From contig JADKFE010000009.1 of assembly GCA_016717595.1 (NCBI GenBank), forward strand, positions 1-64,000: a stretch of 64,000 nucleotides of DNA. The letters are read 5' to 3'. The translations under genes and the position numbers were made by a program. Below are positions 51,182 to 61,188 of the stretch, piece after piece. Position 1 is the stretch's first letter, and every line of letters begins with the position of its first letter. The notes under the pieces were generated by a model that saw only the letters and a program-made list of their open reading frames with translations, was not told the origin of the DNA and did not search any database. The stretch is from Deltaproteobacteria bacterium (GTDB lineage: Bacteria > Myxococcota_A > UBA796 > CAJQPC01).

Positions 51182-52932
51182 CCCCTCCTCGGCTCGCCCC
51201 CCAACGCCTCTGGATCGGAGGGCCACGTCGAGGGGCGGATCGCCTCGATCACGACGTCCACACCCCCGCGGAGGCCGTCGAGGCGCTGATCAGCCGCCTC
51301 GGCGAGCGCCCTGTGGCCGCGGTCACCCTCGTCGGCGGCGAGCCCACCCTACGCGCGGACCTGCCCAGCCTGCTGCGGCGCCTCACGTCCGCTGGCGTCG
51401 GCAACTTGGGGATGTTCACCGACGGCCTGGCCTTGGTGAGCGGCGAGGCCGCCGGGAGCCTGGTGGAGGCCGGGCTCAAGCGGGTTCGTGTGGAGCTAGG
51501 CGCCTTCCAGCCCGAGGCCCATGATTGGTTGGTCAACCAACCAGGAGCCCAGCGCCGCGCGCTCAAGGCGATCCGGGCCTGTCGGGCCGCCGGGCTCAGC
51601 GTCGAGGTGGAGATCCCCCTCACCCGCCCCGCCGTGGATCACCTGCCGGAGCTCGTGGGCTTGGTGCTGGATCTCGGCGCGTCTTGGGTTCGTGTGCGCC
51701 GGGTGACCAAGGCCGGGCCCGCCGCCCGGGACTTTGTGGCGCTCTCGCCACGTCTTGGCCTCACCCAGCCCGCCTTAGAGCGCGCTTGGGACGAGGCCGC
51801 CCGCCGCCGTCGCCCGCTGACGCTTCATGGCCTGCCCGCCTGCGCCGCCGGTCGCGCCGCCGAGGGGGTGCGGGTGGACGCCGACGAGCCCCTGATCGGC
51901 GGCCCCGCTCCGCTGGTGAACCTCCCCGGCTGCGCCCGCTGCCCCGGCGGATCGGCCTGTGCCGGGGCGCCACAAGACTACGTCGAGCGGTTTGGCTGGG
52001 CGGAGCTTCGCAGCGAAGAGCGCCCCCACAGCCCGCCGCCGCCCCAGGCCCAAGAGGCCGCCGCCCCGCCGCCTCGGGCCGGTCGCGCCCCGGCCACCCG
52101 GGTGCTGGTCGCCTCCCGCCTCGCCCAGCGCCCGAGCCTGTACGGCGACCCCCTCGCCGACGCCCCGGTGGTGGTGCCCCGGCGCCTGCGGGTGTCGTTT
52201 CGTGGCCCCAGCCCCCTCCTCTGCCCCGACTGCGGCGATCACCCCCTGAGCCTGCCCACCTTTGAGCCCACCCGGGAGATCCGCAGACGCCTCGCCGCCG
52301 CGGCGCAGGAGGGCGCGGAGATCCTCGAGATCGGCGGCGGGATGAGCCTCGCCCACCCCGACGTCATCGAGCTTCTGCGTGAGGCCGGGGCGCTCTCCGC
52401 CCGTCGAGTGGAGGCCTGGGGCGACGGCGCGGCCTTGGCCGAGCTCCCCGACAAGGTGCTGCGCCGCCTGAAGGGGGTTCACCGCATCGACCTCGCCCTG
52501 TACGGACCCGACGCCCCGCGCCACGACGCCCACGCCGGCCGCCCCGGCGCCTTCTTCGCCACGATGCGCGCCTTGGCCGCCCTGCACGAGGCCAAGCCCG
52601 AGCTAGAGCTCGGCGTGTACGCGCTCCTCCACAACCTCACGGACCTGCTTCACTTTGACCAGGCCTGGCGAGACGGCCTCTTGCCGTTCTCGCCGCGCTA
52701 CGCGCTCTCCCCGAGCTTTGTGCTGCCCCAGACGCTCTCTGCGGAGGAGCGCAGCGCCCTGCTCCGCGGCTGGCCCAGCCCCGCCGAGCCCCCGGCCGCC
52801 CGCTTCGACCCCAGCGGCCAAGAGCCCCCAAGCCGCGCCGATCCCCGTGGCGCCGTGGTATGGGTGGGCGAGATGACCCAGATCATGGCAGGATCAGGAC
52901 AATCTGGCCCCCAGGAGCGTCGGCATGAGTGA
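51178..52932 (+). CDS. Double-domain radical SAM-like protein lacking SAM-cluster cysteines
   Basis: The 584-aa product has two tandem family-like halves. In the first, the CX3CX2C site is replaced by GGPRRGADRLDHD, while VGGEPTLR, AHDWLVNQPGA and the auxiliary-type GLPAC plus CARCPGGSACAG are kept. The second half has SPLLCPDC (first Cys changed to Ser), IGGGMSLAHP in place of GGE, and YGPDAPRHDAHAGRPGAF. A Pro-rich linker joins them (about 285-310). Neither half can bind a normal 4Fe-4S/SAM site. It is probably a non-catalytic partner of the radical SAM enzymes around it. TTG start by TTGA overlap. Confidence 0.75.
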   Translation: MTPPRLAPQRLWIGGPRRGADRLDHDVHTPAEAVEALISRLGERPVAAVTLVGGEPTLRADLPSLLRRLTSAGVGNLGMFTDGLALVSGEAAGSLVEAGLKRVRVELGAFQPEAHDWLVNQPGAQRRALKAIRACRAAGLSVEVEIPLTRPAVDHLPELVGLVLDLGASWVRVRRVTKAGPAARDFVALSPRLGLTQPALERAWDEAARRRRPLTLHGLPACAAGRAAEGVRVDADEPLIGGPAPLVNLPGCARCPGGSACAGAPQDYVERFGWAELRSEERPHSPPPPQAQEAAAPPPRAGRAPATRVLVASRLAQRPSLYGDPLADAPVVVPRRLRVSFRGPSPLLCPDCGDHPLSLPTFEPTREIRRRLAAAAQEGAEILEIGGGMSLAHPDVIELLREAGALSARRVEAWGDGAALAELPDKVLRRLKGVHRIDLALYGPDAPRHDAHAGRPGAFFATMRALAALHEAKPELELGVYALLHNLTDLLHFDQAWRDGLLPFSPRYALSPSFVLPQTLSAEERSALLRGWPSPAEPPAARFDPSGQEPPSRADPRGAVVWVGEMTQIMAGSGQSGPQERRHE

Positions 52933-54754
52933 GATGACCGAGCGCATGTTGGAGCGTGAGCGCATCGCCAACCGGCCCAAACATTGGGTGCGGCTGACGA
53001 CGGCGTGTAACAACAAGTGCCTGTTCTGCCTAGACATGGACACGCCCCGGAACGTGTACCTCAGCGAAGAGGAGGTCAAAGCCGAGCTTCGCCGAGGCCG
53101 TGACGAGCTCGACGCCACCAAGGTCATCCTCTCCGGCGGCGAGGCCTCGGTTCACCCGCTGTTCCCGCTGTTCATCCGCTACGCCTTAGACATCGGCTAC
53201 GAGCGGGTTCAGACCGTCACCAACGGCATGCGCTACGGCGACCGCGACTTCTTAAAGTCCGTTCTGGACGCTGGTTTGGGCGAGATCACCTTCTCGCTTC
53301 ATGGGCACACCGCGGCCCTGCACGACCACCTCGTGCAGACCCCCGGCGCCTTTGAGCGGCTCATCCGGGGGCTCTTGCGGGCCAAACGAGACGGTCGCCC
53401 CATCGTGAACGTCGACGTGGTGATCAACAAGCAGAACGTCCCGTTCATCGACAAGATCGTCGAGCTGTGCATCAACATGGGCGTCAAGGAGTTCGATCTC
53501 CTGCACGTCATCCCCCAGGCCGAGGCCTACCGCAACCGCGACGAGATGTTCTACGACGTGCGGGAGCACCTGCCGCGCCTACAAAAAGTCTTCCGCCTCA
53601 ACCGCCTGCCCGGCTTCTACATCTGGACGAACCGCTTCCCCGTCTCTTACCTGGAGGGCATGGAGGATCTCATCCAAGATCCCCACAAGATGCTCGATGA
53701 GGTGAACGGGCGGCGTTACCACGTCCGCAACTACCTCGACACGGGCACCCCCCTGGAGTGCCGCGAGCCCGATCGCTGCAAACACTGCTTCATCGAGCCG
53801 TTCTGCACGACGATGGAGCGTGTGGTCACCACCCAGAACCAAGAGGCGCTGGAGCTGTGGTGGGTGGGGGCTGACCCCGCCGTAGACCCGCTCACCGAGC
53901 CGCTGCCGTTTGGCGCCACCTGGCTGGGCCTGCACCGGGCCACCGTCGGCGAGCTGCCGACCACCCGGGCGATCTACGCCGAGGTGGACGAGGCCGCGCC
54001 CCTGCCCCAGCGCGCCGCGGACGCCCCGCCCCTGCGCCTCGTGGCCAAGACGGCGGCGCAGCTCCAGGCTTGGCTTGGTGAGGCCAGCTTGCCCGCCGGG
54101 GTGAGCCTTGAGATCCGCCTCACCCAGGAGACGGCCGCCTGGATGTTGGAGCACTCCGAGCGCCTCGTGCTGCACTTGGACCAGCTCACCCTCGTGCAGC
54201 CCACCCACGAGACGATGAGCGCCGCTGTGGCGGAGGATGTGCGCGATCCCGCGTCGTTCTTCGCGGCGCTGGGTCTGCGGGTTCGGGTGGCGGGCCTGCC
54301 CGCCTGCGCCGCGCCGGGCACCCTGCTCGTTGAGCCCCTGCGCCGCTTGGACCGCGCCACCTTCGACGCCGAGACCGGTCGTCTGGACTGGCGTGAGCTC
54401 GCCCGGCACCACGTCAGCCGGGAGTACCGCGGCAAGTCTGTGCGCTGCGCCGACTGCCGCCTCACCGCCCGCTGCGAGGGCCTGCACATCAACATGATCC
54501 GCGATCAAGGCCTGAAGCTGTGCCGCCCGCTTGTCGATGGGGAGTGGGCTGAAGAGGCCGAGGCCCAGCTAAGCCTCGCCCAGCCGCGCCCCCGCCGCCG
54601 CATCGAGGACGGCATGACGCCCCAGCCCCCGGCGCCGAGCCTGCCCGGCTTCGCCCCGCCGGAGACCCCTGAGGAGGACCCCCTCCGGCGCCACAACGGC
54701 CTCAAGCGCAGCTCTTTCCTTCGCTCGGGTCGGGCGGCGGCGGAGGTGGGCTGA
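52925..54754 (+). CDS. Radical SAM enzyme with degenerate C-terminal repeat half
   Basis: The 609-aa protein has an intact core: C28-NNK-C32-LF-C35, ILSGGEASVHP, FSLHGHTAALHDHLVQTPGAF and CKHCFIEPFC (to about 310). The C-terminal half has no SAM-cluster motif but ends with GLPAC, VRCADCRLTARCEG and KLC, the same auxiliary pattern. The layout looks like a duplicated enzyme whose second copy lost its catalytic core. A disordered Pro-rich tail of about 60 residues follows. It overlaps both neighbouring genes and is most similar to 42497-43579. Confidence 0.8.
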   Translation: MSEMTERMLERERIANRPKHWVRLTTACNNKCLFCLDMDTPRNVYLSEEEVKAELRRGRDELDATKVILSGGEASVHPLFPLFIRYALDIGYERVQTVTNGMRYGDRDFLKSVLDAGLGEITFSLHGHTAALHDHLVQTPGAFERLIRGLLRAKRDGRPIVNVDVVINKQNVPFIDKIVELCINMGVKEFDLLHVIPQAEAYRNRDEMFYDVREHLPRLQKVFRLNRLPGFYIWTNRFPVSYLEGMEDLIQDPHKMLDEVNGRRYHVRNYLDTGTPLECREPDRCKHCFIEPFCTTMERVVTTQNQEALELWWVGADPAVDPLTEPLPFGATWLGLHRATVGELPTTRAIYAEVDEAAPLPQRAADAPPLRLVAKTAAQLQAWLGEASLPAGVSLEIRLTQETAAWMLEHSERLVLHLDQLTLVQPTHETMSAAVAEDVRDPASFFAALGLRVRVAGLPACAAPGTLLVEPLRRLDRATFDAETGRLDWRELARHHVSREYRGKSVRCADCRLTARCEGLHINMIRDQGLKLCRPLVDGEWAEEAEAQLSLAQPRPRRRIEDGMTPQPPAPSLPGFAPPETPEEDPLRRHNGLKRSSFLRSGRAAAEVG

Positions 54755-55791
54755 TGGCGAACCTTGGTTATCTCCAGCTCACCCGGAATTGTCGCCAGAA
54801 CTGCCGCTTCTGCTCCAACCCGCCCACGGGGATCGATCTGGAGGAGGCCGAGATGCGCGGCCTCATCGATGACCTCGCGGGCATGGGCTACGACGGCGTG
54901 ATCTTGACCGGCGGTGAGCCCTCGCTCTCGCCGCTGCTGTTCCCGGCCTTGGCCTACGCCCGGGAGAAGGGCCTTTATAGCCGGATGATCACCAACGGCC
55001 AGCACCTCGCCGACCCGGCGTTCTTCCGCAAGTGTGTCGACGCCGGCCTCACCCACATCCACGTCAGCCTGCACAGCTACCGCCCCGAGGTTCACGACTT
55101 CATCACCCGGCTGCCGGGCTCGTGGGAGGCCATTCGCCGCACCTTGTCCATGGTGCCGGAGATGGGCATCACCGCCGACATCAACTGCGTGATCAACGCC
55201 TACAACGCCGATCATCTGCACGAGAACGTCATCTGGCTGTGCGACCGTTTCCCCTACCTGCGGCACTTCGTCTGGAACAACATGGACCCCGACGGCAACC
55301 GCGCTGAGGACAACCCCGACTGCGTGCCGCGCCACTACGAGTTCCAGGTGAGCCTTGAGCTGGCGATGGAGTACCTGCACCGCACCGGCCGCACCTTCCG
55401 CGCTGAGCGGGTGCCCTTGTGTTACATGCGGCGCTTCGCCTGGGCCAGCACCGAGACTCGAAAGATCGTGAAGGAAGAGGAGCGATGTATTCGATTTCTC
55501 GACAAAAAAGGCTTCGTTCACCAGCTTGAGTTTCTGCACGGCAAAGGCTCGGCCTGTGAGGCCTGCAGCTTCGATCCGATCTGCGCGGGCATGTTCTCCA
55601 TGGCGAAGACCTTCGATGAGCGGGAGCTCTCGCCGGTGTTTGAGGACCCCCGCCCGGTGCTCCAAGAGGTGTTGGGCCACGAGCCCGATCCGGCGCTGGT
55701 GGAGCGCATCTTGAGCCGCCGCGGCCGCCGCTCGCCGAGCGAGCAGCCCAGCCCCGAGCGCCGCGCCGAAGCCCTCACCCGCCCGCTCTGA
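54754..55791 (+). CDS. Radical SAM enzyme, cluster-specific paralog family
   Basis: The 345-aa protein has C13-RQN-C17-RF-C20 close to the N-terminus, LTGGEPSLSPLL, VSLHSYRPEVHDFITRLPGSW and the auxiliary pattern RVPLC plus CEACSFDPICAGM. Another Cys lies at EERC before GSACEAC. It is the most compact member of the local family. Its ATG shares one base with the previous stop. The gene after it starts 18 nt downstream in the same direction. Confidence 0.82.
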   Translation: MANLGYLQLTRNCRQNCRFCSNPPTGIDLEEAEMRGLIDDLAGMGYDGVILTGGEPSLSPLLFPALAYAREKGLYSRMITNGQHLADPAFFRKCVDAGLTHIHVSLHSYRPEVHDFITRLPGSWEAIRRTLSMVPEMGITADINCVINAYNADHLHENVIWLCDRFPYLRHFVWNNMDPDGNRAEDNPDCVPRHYEFQVSLELAMEYLHRTGRTFRAERVPLCYMRRFAWASTETRKIVKEEERCIRFLDKKGFVHQLEFLHGKGSACEACSFDPICAGMFSMAKTFDERELSPVFEDPRPVLQEVLGHEPDPALVERILSRRGRRSPSEQPSPERRAEALTRPL

Positions 55792-55809
55792 CCAAGGGCC
55801 GCCTCACCG

Positions 55810-58800
55810 ATGCGCGCCTCCCCCAACCCCCGCCTCAGCTCGGCGTCGAGCCTCTACCTGCGCCAGCACGCCATGAACCCCGTAGATTGGTGGCCTTGGG
55901 GGGATGAGGCCTTTGAGGAGGCCCGCCGCCGAGGCGTGCCCGTCTTCGTCTCGATCGGCTACTCCGCGTGCCACTGGTGCCACGTCATGGAGCGGGAGAG
56001 CTTTGAGGACGAGGCCATCGCCGCCTTCCTCAATGAGCGCTTCGTGTGTGTGAAGGTGGACCGTGAGGAGCGCCCTGATGTAGACGCCGTGTACATGGAC
56101 GCCTTGGCGGTGATCGGCGTGCCCGGCGGCTGGCCCGCGAGCCTGTGGTTGACCCATGAGCGCGCGCCGTTCTACGCCGGGACCTACTTCGCGCCCGTCC
56201 CCGCCTTTGGTCGCCCCGGCTTCAAGCAGGTGTTGGAGGCCGTGGACCGGGTGTGGCGAGAGGATCCGGCGCGTGTGGTGGAGGCCTCGGGCAACGTGCG
56301 CGCGCGGCTCATCGCCCGGGCCGAGGTCACCCGGCGCCACGAAGATCTGCCCCTGGAGCTGATCGTCGCCGCGGCGCGCTCCCTGGAGGAGGGCTGGGAC
56401 AACGAGCGCGGCGGCTGGGGCCGAGGCCACAAGTTCCCCATGCCCGCCCGGGTGGAGCTGCTCCTGGCCACGGGCAACCGCCTGAACGATCCGCCGGCCT
56501 TGGCTTTGGCGCGCTCGGCGCTCACGGCGATCTGTGAGGGTGGGCTTCAGGATCAGCTCGGCGGCGGCTTTCACCGCTACTGCGTAGACCCGGCCTGGAC
56601 CGTCCCCCACTTTGAGAAGATGCTGTTCGACAACGCCCAGCTCCTCGGTCTGCTCGCCCGCGGCGCCGTGGCGTTTGGGGATGCGCGCCTCGCCCAAGAC
56701 GCCCGGGCGACGGCGCGGTTTCTCCTGGACGAGCTGGCCGTGCCCGGCGGCGGCCTCGGCGCCTCCTTTGACGCCGACAGCGGCGGCGTGGAGGGCTCCT
56801 TTTACACCTGGACCCCAGCGGAGGTTCAGTCGCTCTTGCAGCCGGAGCTCGCGAGCCGCTTTTGTGAGGCCTACGGGGTCAGCGAGGGCGGCAACTTTGA
56901 GGGCACAAACGTGCTCACCCGCCGGGGTCGGGACGTCTCGGGGCTAGACGAGGCCCGGGCGACGCTGACCGCGGCCCGGGCAAAACGGGCTGCGCCGGGG
57001 CGAGATGAGCAGGTCGTCATCGCCTGGAACGGCCTCGCCGTGGGCGCTCTGGCCGACGCCGGGCGGCTCCTCGACGCCCCAGAGCTGGCTCACGCCGCCG
57101 CCGAGCTGGGCGCCCTGCTCCTGGCGCGTTTTGTGGACGGGCGCCTGCCGCGCACCTTGGCCCAGGACAGCCCGCCGGGGGTGCTGGAGGACTACGCCTT
57201 CTTGGCTGAGGGGCTCTTGGCCGTGTTCTCGGCGACGGGGGCGCCCTGGGCCCTCACCGGGGCCGAGGCCCTGGTCACCGCCCTGCTTCACCGCTTTGGC
57301 CTACCGGATGGTGGGCTCGCGCGCAGCGAGGCGACGGCGCCGGGCCTCGATGTGCGCCCCGTGGCGCTGCAAGAGGGGGCCGAGCCCTCGGGCTATGGCC
57401 GCGCGGCGGTGGTGATGGCCCGGCTTCTGGCCTTGGGCAGCCCGGCGGTGGACGAGGCGCGCCTGGACCGCTGCTCGTCGCCGCCGGGGCCTGGGCTCGG
57501 CGATCTCCAGGCGCGGCGCCGTCGTTGGTGTTGGCGCTGCTGCACCGCCGGGCCCCGGGCCGAGAGCTGGTGATCGTGTCGCCCAGCGCCGATCACCCCA
57601 GCCTGCGGCCGCTCCTCGCCGCCGCCCGGGCCGGGCTCAACCCGCTGGACGTGCTGGCCGTGGTCACCCCAGAGACCGCCTCGGACCTGGCGCACTTAAG
57701 CGCCGTTCGCCGCAAGACGGCGGCCCCGAACGGCGCCCGGGCTTATCTCTGCGAGCGCGGCGCCTGCGGCCTGCCGGTCACCACGGCGGAGCGGCTGCTC
57801 AGCCAGCTCACCCCAAGCCCCCTCTGGAGCCTCGACGCCGTGACCGCCGACTGGATCACCGATGGTCCCGTGGCCTTCAACGAGGCCGACCTGCTCAACT
57901 CTGGCGCTGAAGACACCTTCGCCCACAGCATCCTGTTTGTGCATGAGCTGCTGGGAGAGGTGGACGTCCCCAGGCTCAGCGAGGCCTACCGCTGGATCGG
58001 CCAGCGCCACGAGAGCTTTCGCACCGCCTTTGTGCACGAGTCGAGCGGCTGGCGGCGCAGAGTTCACCTCGTCCCCCGCGTGGCGCTTGAGCACATCGAC
58101 CTCAGCGGCGAGCCCGACGCCGAGGCCAGCGCCCGGGCCCAGCTCAGCGAACGTTTTGTGCGGCCCTTTGACCGCGCCGTGGCGCCGCTGGTCCGGCCCA
58201 CCCTGTTCACCCTGGCGCCGGGGCGGTTCTGGCTGGTTCACCACGGCGATCATGTCGTCATGGACGGCCTCTCCTTCGCCTGGGGCCTCGGGGAGATCCT
58301 GAGCGCCTACCAGAGCCTCGCCGACGGCGCGCTCCCCGAGCTCCCCAAGGCCCGGCAGCCCTGGCAACACGTCGCCGCCCTTCACGAGACCTTGGCGCCC
58401 ATCCAGCGCGCTGAGGGGCCGTGGAGCGCGCCTTATCCAGAGCACGGCTTCAGGCTCAAGGCCGACCCCACCCGCCCCGGCGGCGGGGACGCCCAAGGCG
58501 CCCGGCAGCTCGGAGAGCTCGGGGATCTGGCGCCGCTCGACACCTTGTGCAAGCGCCTCGGCGTCTCCCGCAGCGCGCCGATCCTCGCCGCCTTGGCCTT
58601 GGGGCTCCGGGCGCTCACCCGGCGGCCCGACGTCGGGTTTACGCTGATCCGCAGCGGCCGCCGAGCCCCTGAGAGCCAAGGGGTGATCGGCTGCTTGGCC
58701 TGGGGAGACGCCTGGGACGTTCAGATCCCCGAAGGAATGCCCGCGTCCGCGCTCCTTGAGGAGGCCCACCGCTTCATCACCGACACCGCGCCTTGGCGAA

Positions 58801-59114
58801 TGCTGCGGATCCCGACGGTGTCGCCGCCCACCCGGCGCATCGTGCTCAACATCAACCGTTTTGACCCCAGCCTCACCTTGCCGGGCGTCCCGGCCTTTCC
58901 TCGGCCCGACATCACCCTGCCGATCAAGATGTGGACCACCCACGATCTGCTGGTGCAGGTGTTCCCGATGCCCGGCATGACGCCGATGGCGCTTCGGTAT
59001 CGGGCCTCGATGTTTGAGCCGGAGACCATGGCCCGCCTCGCCCAGGGGATGAGCGAGTCCATCGCGCAGATGCTCAACGACCCCAACGCCCCGGCGCCGT
59101 CGCTTGACTCCTGA
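55810..59114 (+). CDS. YyaL/DUF255 thioredoxin-domain protein fused to condensation-like domain (frameshifted)
   Basis: The joined product of about 1100 residues begins with a YyaL/SPATA20-type thioredoxin fold (VSIGYSACHWCHVMERESFED) and its (alpha/alpha)6 barrel, ending near ACGLPVTTAERLLSQL. An NRPS condensation-like domain then runs without a stop (about 680-1100): NEADLLNSG, HESFRTAFVHE, HHGDHVVMDGLSFAWG, where D-H-xxx-DG replaces HHxxxDG. The frame breaks near 57471. Condensation-type folds also occur as stand-alone acyltransferases. The fusion is unusual; if the real YyaL stop is lost to error, there are two genes. It could acylate or ligate the product. Confidence 0.68.
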
Positions 59115-60454
59115 GCAGAGTCCGCCCCGGGAGCTTACGGCGCTGCCCGGCGAGGTCGGCCTGCCGATCTTGGGGCACACCTTGGCCTGGCTGCGCGACC
59201 CCATCGGCCTGCCGACGCGCCTCAGGGCCCAGCACGGCGACGTGTTTGTGCACCACCTGCTCTTCGCCCGGCCCGTCGTGTTCGCTCACCCCGACGCCAT
59301 CGGGCAGATCTTCGCCGATGAGGGCGCGGCGCTCTCCACCGCGGCGGGCTGGCGGCCGTTCTTCGGGCGGGTCTTGCCCGGCGGCCTGTTGTTGCGTGAC
59401 CACGAGGATCACCGCCACCACCGGGGGCTCATGCAGGCGGCCTTCTCCCAGGCGGCCCTTCGCGCCCACGTCCAGGTGATGAACGAGCGGATCGAGCCCG
59501 CCTTAGACGCCTGGTCTGGGGGCGGATCGGGCCCCCAGACACGGCTCGCCGTGCCCAGCTTTCGCCAGCTCACCCTCGACCTCGCCGGGGCCCTGTTTCT
59601 CGGCGCGGAGCTCGGCGCGGACCTGCCTCGGCTCACGCAAGAGTTTTGAGCGAGTCGCAGAGGGTGTGGCGGGTGTTGTCCCCTTGAGCCTCCCGGGCAC
59701 GGCGCTGTGGCGCGGACTACGGGCCCGGGCGTCTCTCGTGGCGTACCTCCGCGGGCTGATCCCCGGCCGCCGCGCCGCGCCCACCGCCGACCTCTTCGGC
59801 CAGCTCTGCCAAGCCGTCAACGAGTCCGGCGAGCGCTACACCGATGACGAGCTGGTGAACCACGTCCTGTTCATGTGGATGGCCGCCCACGACACCACCA
59901 CGGGCAGCTTGGTGATGATGGCCTATGAGCTCGCCCGAGACGTCGAGTGGCAAGAACGACTGCGCGCAGAGGCCAACACGCTGGGCCCAAATCTGCCCTA
60001 TGAGCGCCTCGGCGAGGCCCGGGAGACGGAGCAGGTCGTGAACGAGGTGCTGCGGCTCTACCCGCCCGTGGGCTCGGTGCCTCGGGTGACCAACCGCGAG
60101 ACGCGCCTGGGCGGCGTGCGCCTGCCGCCCAACACGCCGATTCGGGCGTCGATCCTGCTCGCCCAGCGCCATCCGGCGTTCTGGAGCGACCCGGCGCGGT
60201 TTGATCCCGACCGCTTCTCTGAGGCCCGGGCCGAGCACCGCCGCCACCGGCACAGCTTCCGGCCCTTTGGCGGAGGCGCGCACACCTGCATGGGCGTTCG
60301 TTTCGCGATGCTCCAGATCAAGGCCGTGATGTTGCCGCTCCTGCGCCGGTTTCGCCTTGATCTTCCGCCGGGCTACGTCCTGCGCATCAAGCCGACGCCG
60401 AGCTTTCGCCCCGCGGATGACCTGCCGCTCCTCCTCACCCCCATCCACGCCTGA
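59104..60454 (+). CDS. Cytochrome P450 (frameshifted)
   Basis: The joined product of about 450 residues carries the I-helix AAHDTTTG, the ExxR motif in NEVLRLYPP, PERF-region sequence DPDRFSEARAEHR and heme-binding FRPFGGGAHTCMG. The N-terminus has the Pro-rich LPGEVGLPILGHTLAWL of CYP120/CYP26-like enzymes. The frame breaks at the T4 run 59644-59647; with three Ts it reads QEFERVAEGVAGVVP. The TTG start overlaps the upstream gene by 11 bases, so it belongs to the second operon and probably oxidises its product. Confidence 0.85.
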
Positions 60455-61179
60455 TGAGATCCCGCTTTCGCCGGTCCCAGACGCTCACCGAGCCCGAGCT
60501 GCGCGCCCTGTGGCGCCTGCGCCTGTCGCTCATCTCCCTCAAGCCGACCGTGAGCGAAGAGCAAGACTTCGTGGCGTTTCAGAAGGACTTTGCGTGGCCG
60601 GGCTGGGTGTGGAGCCTGCATGACGGGGACGCCGTCGTGGGCTTCTTTCTGCAGCGCGGCGCGCCGATCCTCTACGAGGGGAAGAAGATCCTCGCGCTCT
60701 TGCCCGAGTATGGCTTCTTGGCGCCTGCGCATCGAGGGCGGCCCGTGGTGCCCTTGGCCTCGGTGGTGATCACGGCGCTCGTGATGTTGGCCGCGCCCCT
60801 GGCGCCCAAGGTGGTCGCGGCGAGCACATATCCTCCAGGCTATGTCGCGTTTCGCCAGGTGATACGCCCGTTCTGGACCTTAGGCGCCCCAGGTCTGCCC
60901 GCTTGGGAGCGTGGGCTGCTGCTTCACCTCGCCGAGCGTGTGTCGGGCGCGAGCTTTGAGCCCAAGGACGGCACGGTGACCATGCGCACCCTGCCGTTTC
61001 CGCCCAAAGAGCCCGGAAGCGACGAGACCCGGCGGCTGTATGCGGCGTACGTCGCCGAGAACCCCCGCTGGCGTGAGGGCCGGGGGCTGTTTTTTATGTT
61101 CCCGGTGAGCGCCTGGGTGCTGGCCCGGGTGGTGCTGCACGCCGGGCGGCGGTGGCTCAAGGGGCTTCGTCGGCGCTGA
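60454..61179 (+). CDS. Hypothetical protein, possible GNAT-fold acyltransferase
   Basis: The 241-aa product starts at ATG 60454, overlapping the P450 stop. The layout LTEPELRALWRLRL, LHDGDAVVGFFLQRG, YGFLAPAHRGRPVV and a following hydrophobic helix resembles a GNAT fold, with HRGRPV at the acyl-CoA-binding loop, but the match is weak. A second part has YRRVIRPFWTLG-like sequence (FRQVIRPFWTLGAPGLPAWE). There is a Phe-rich hydrophobic stretch near the C-terminus. It is the last gene of the second operon. Confidence 0.5.
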   Translation: MRSRFRRSQTLTEPELRALWRLRLSLISLKPTVSEEQDFVAFQKDFAWPGWVWSLHDGDAVVGFFLQRGAPILYEGKKILALLPEYGFLAPAHRGRPVVPLASVVITALVMLAAPLAPKVVAASTYPPGYVAFRQVIRPFWTLGAPGLPAWERGLLLHLAERVSGASFEPKDGTVTMRTLPFPPKEPGSDETRRLYAAYVAENPRWREGRGLFFMFPVSAWVLARVVLHAGRRWLKGLRRR

Positions 61180-61188
61180 GGGTCGGGG

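Noticed and set aside
59104..60454. Two P450 fragments as pseudogenes
   Set aside because: Both halves keep all catalytic motifs and one T in a T4 run explains the break.
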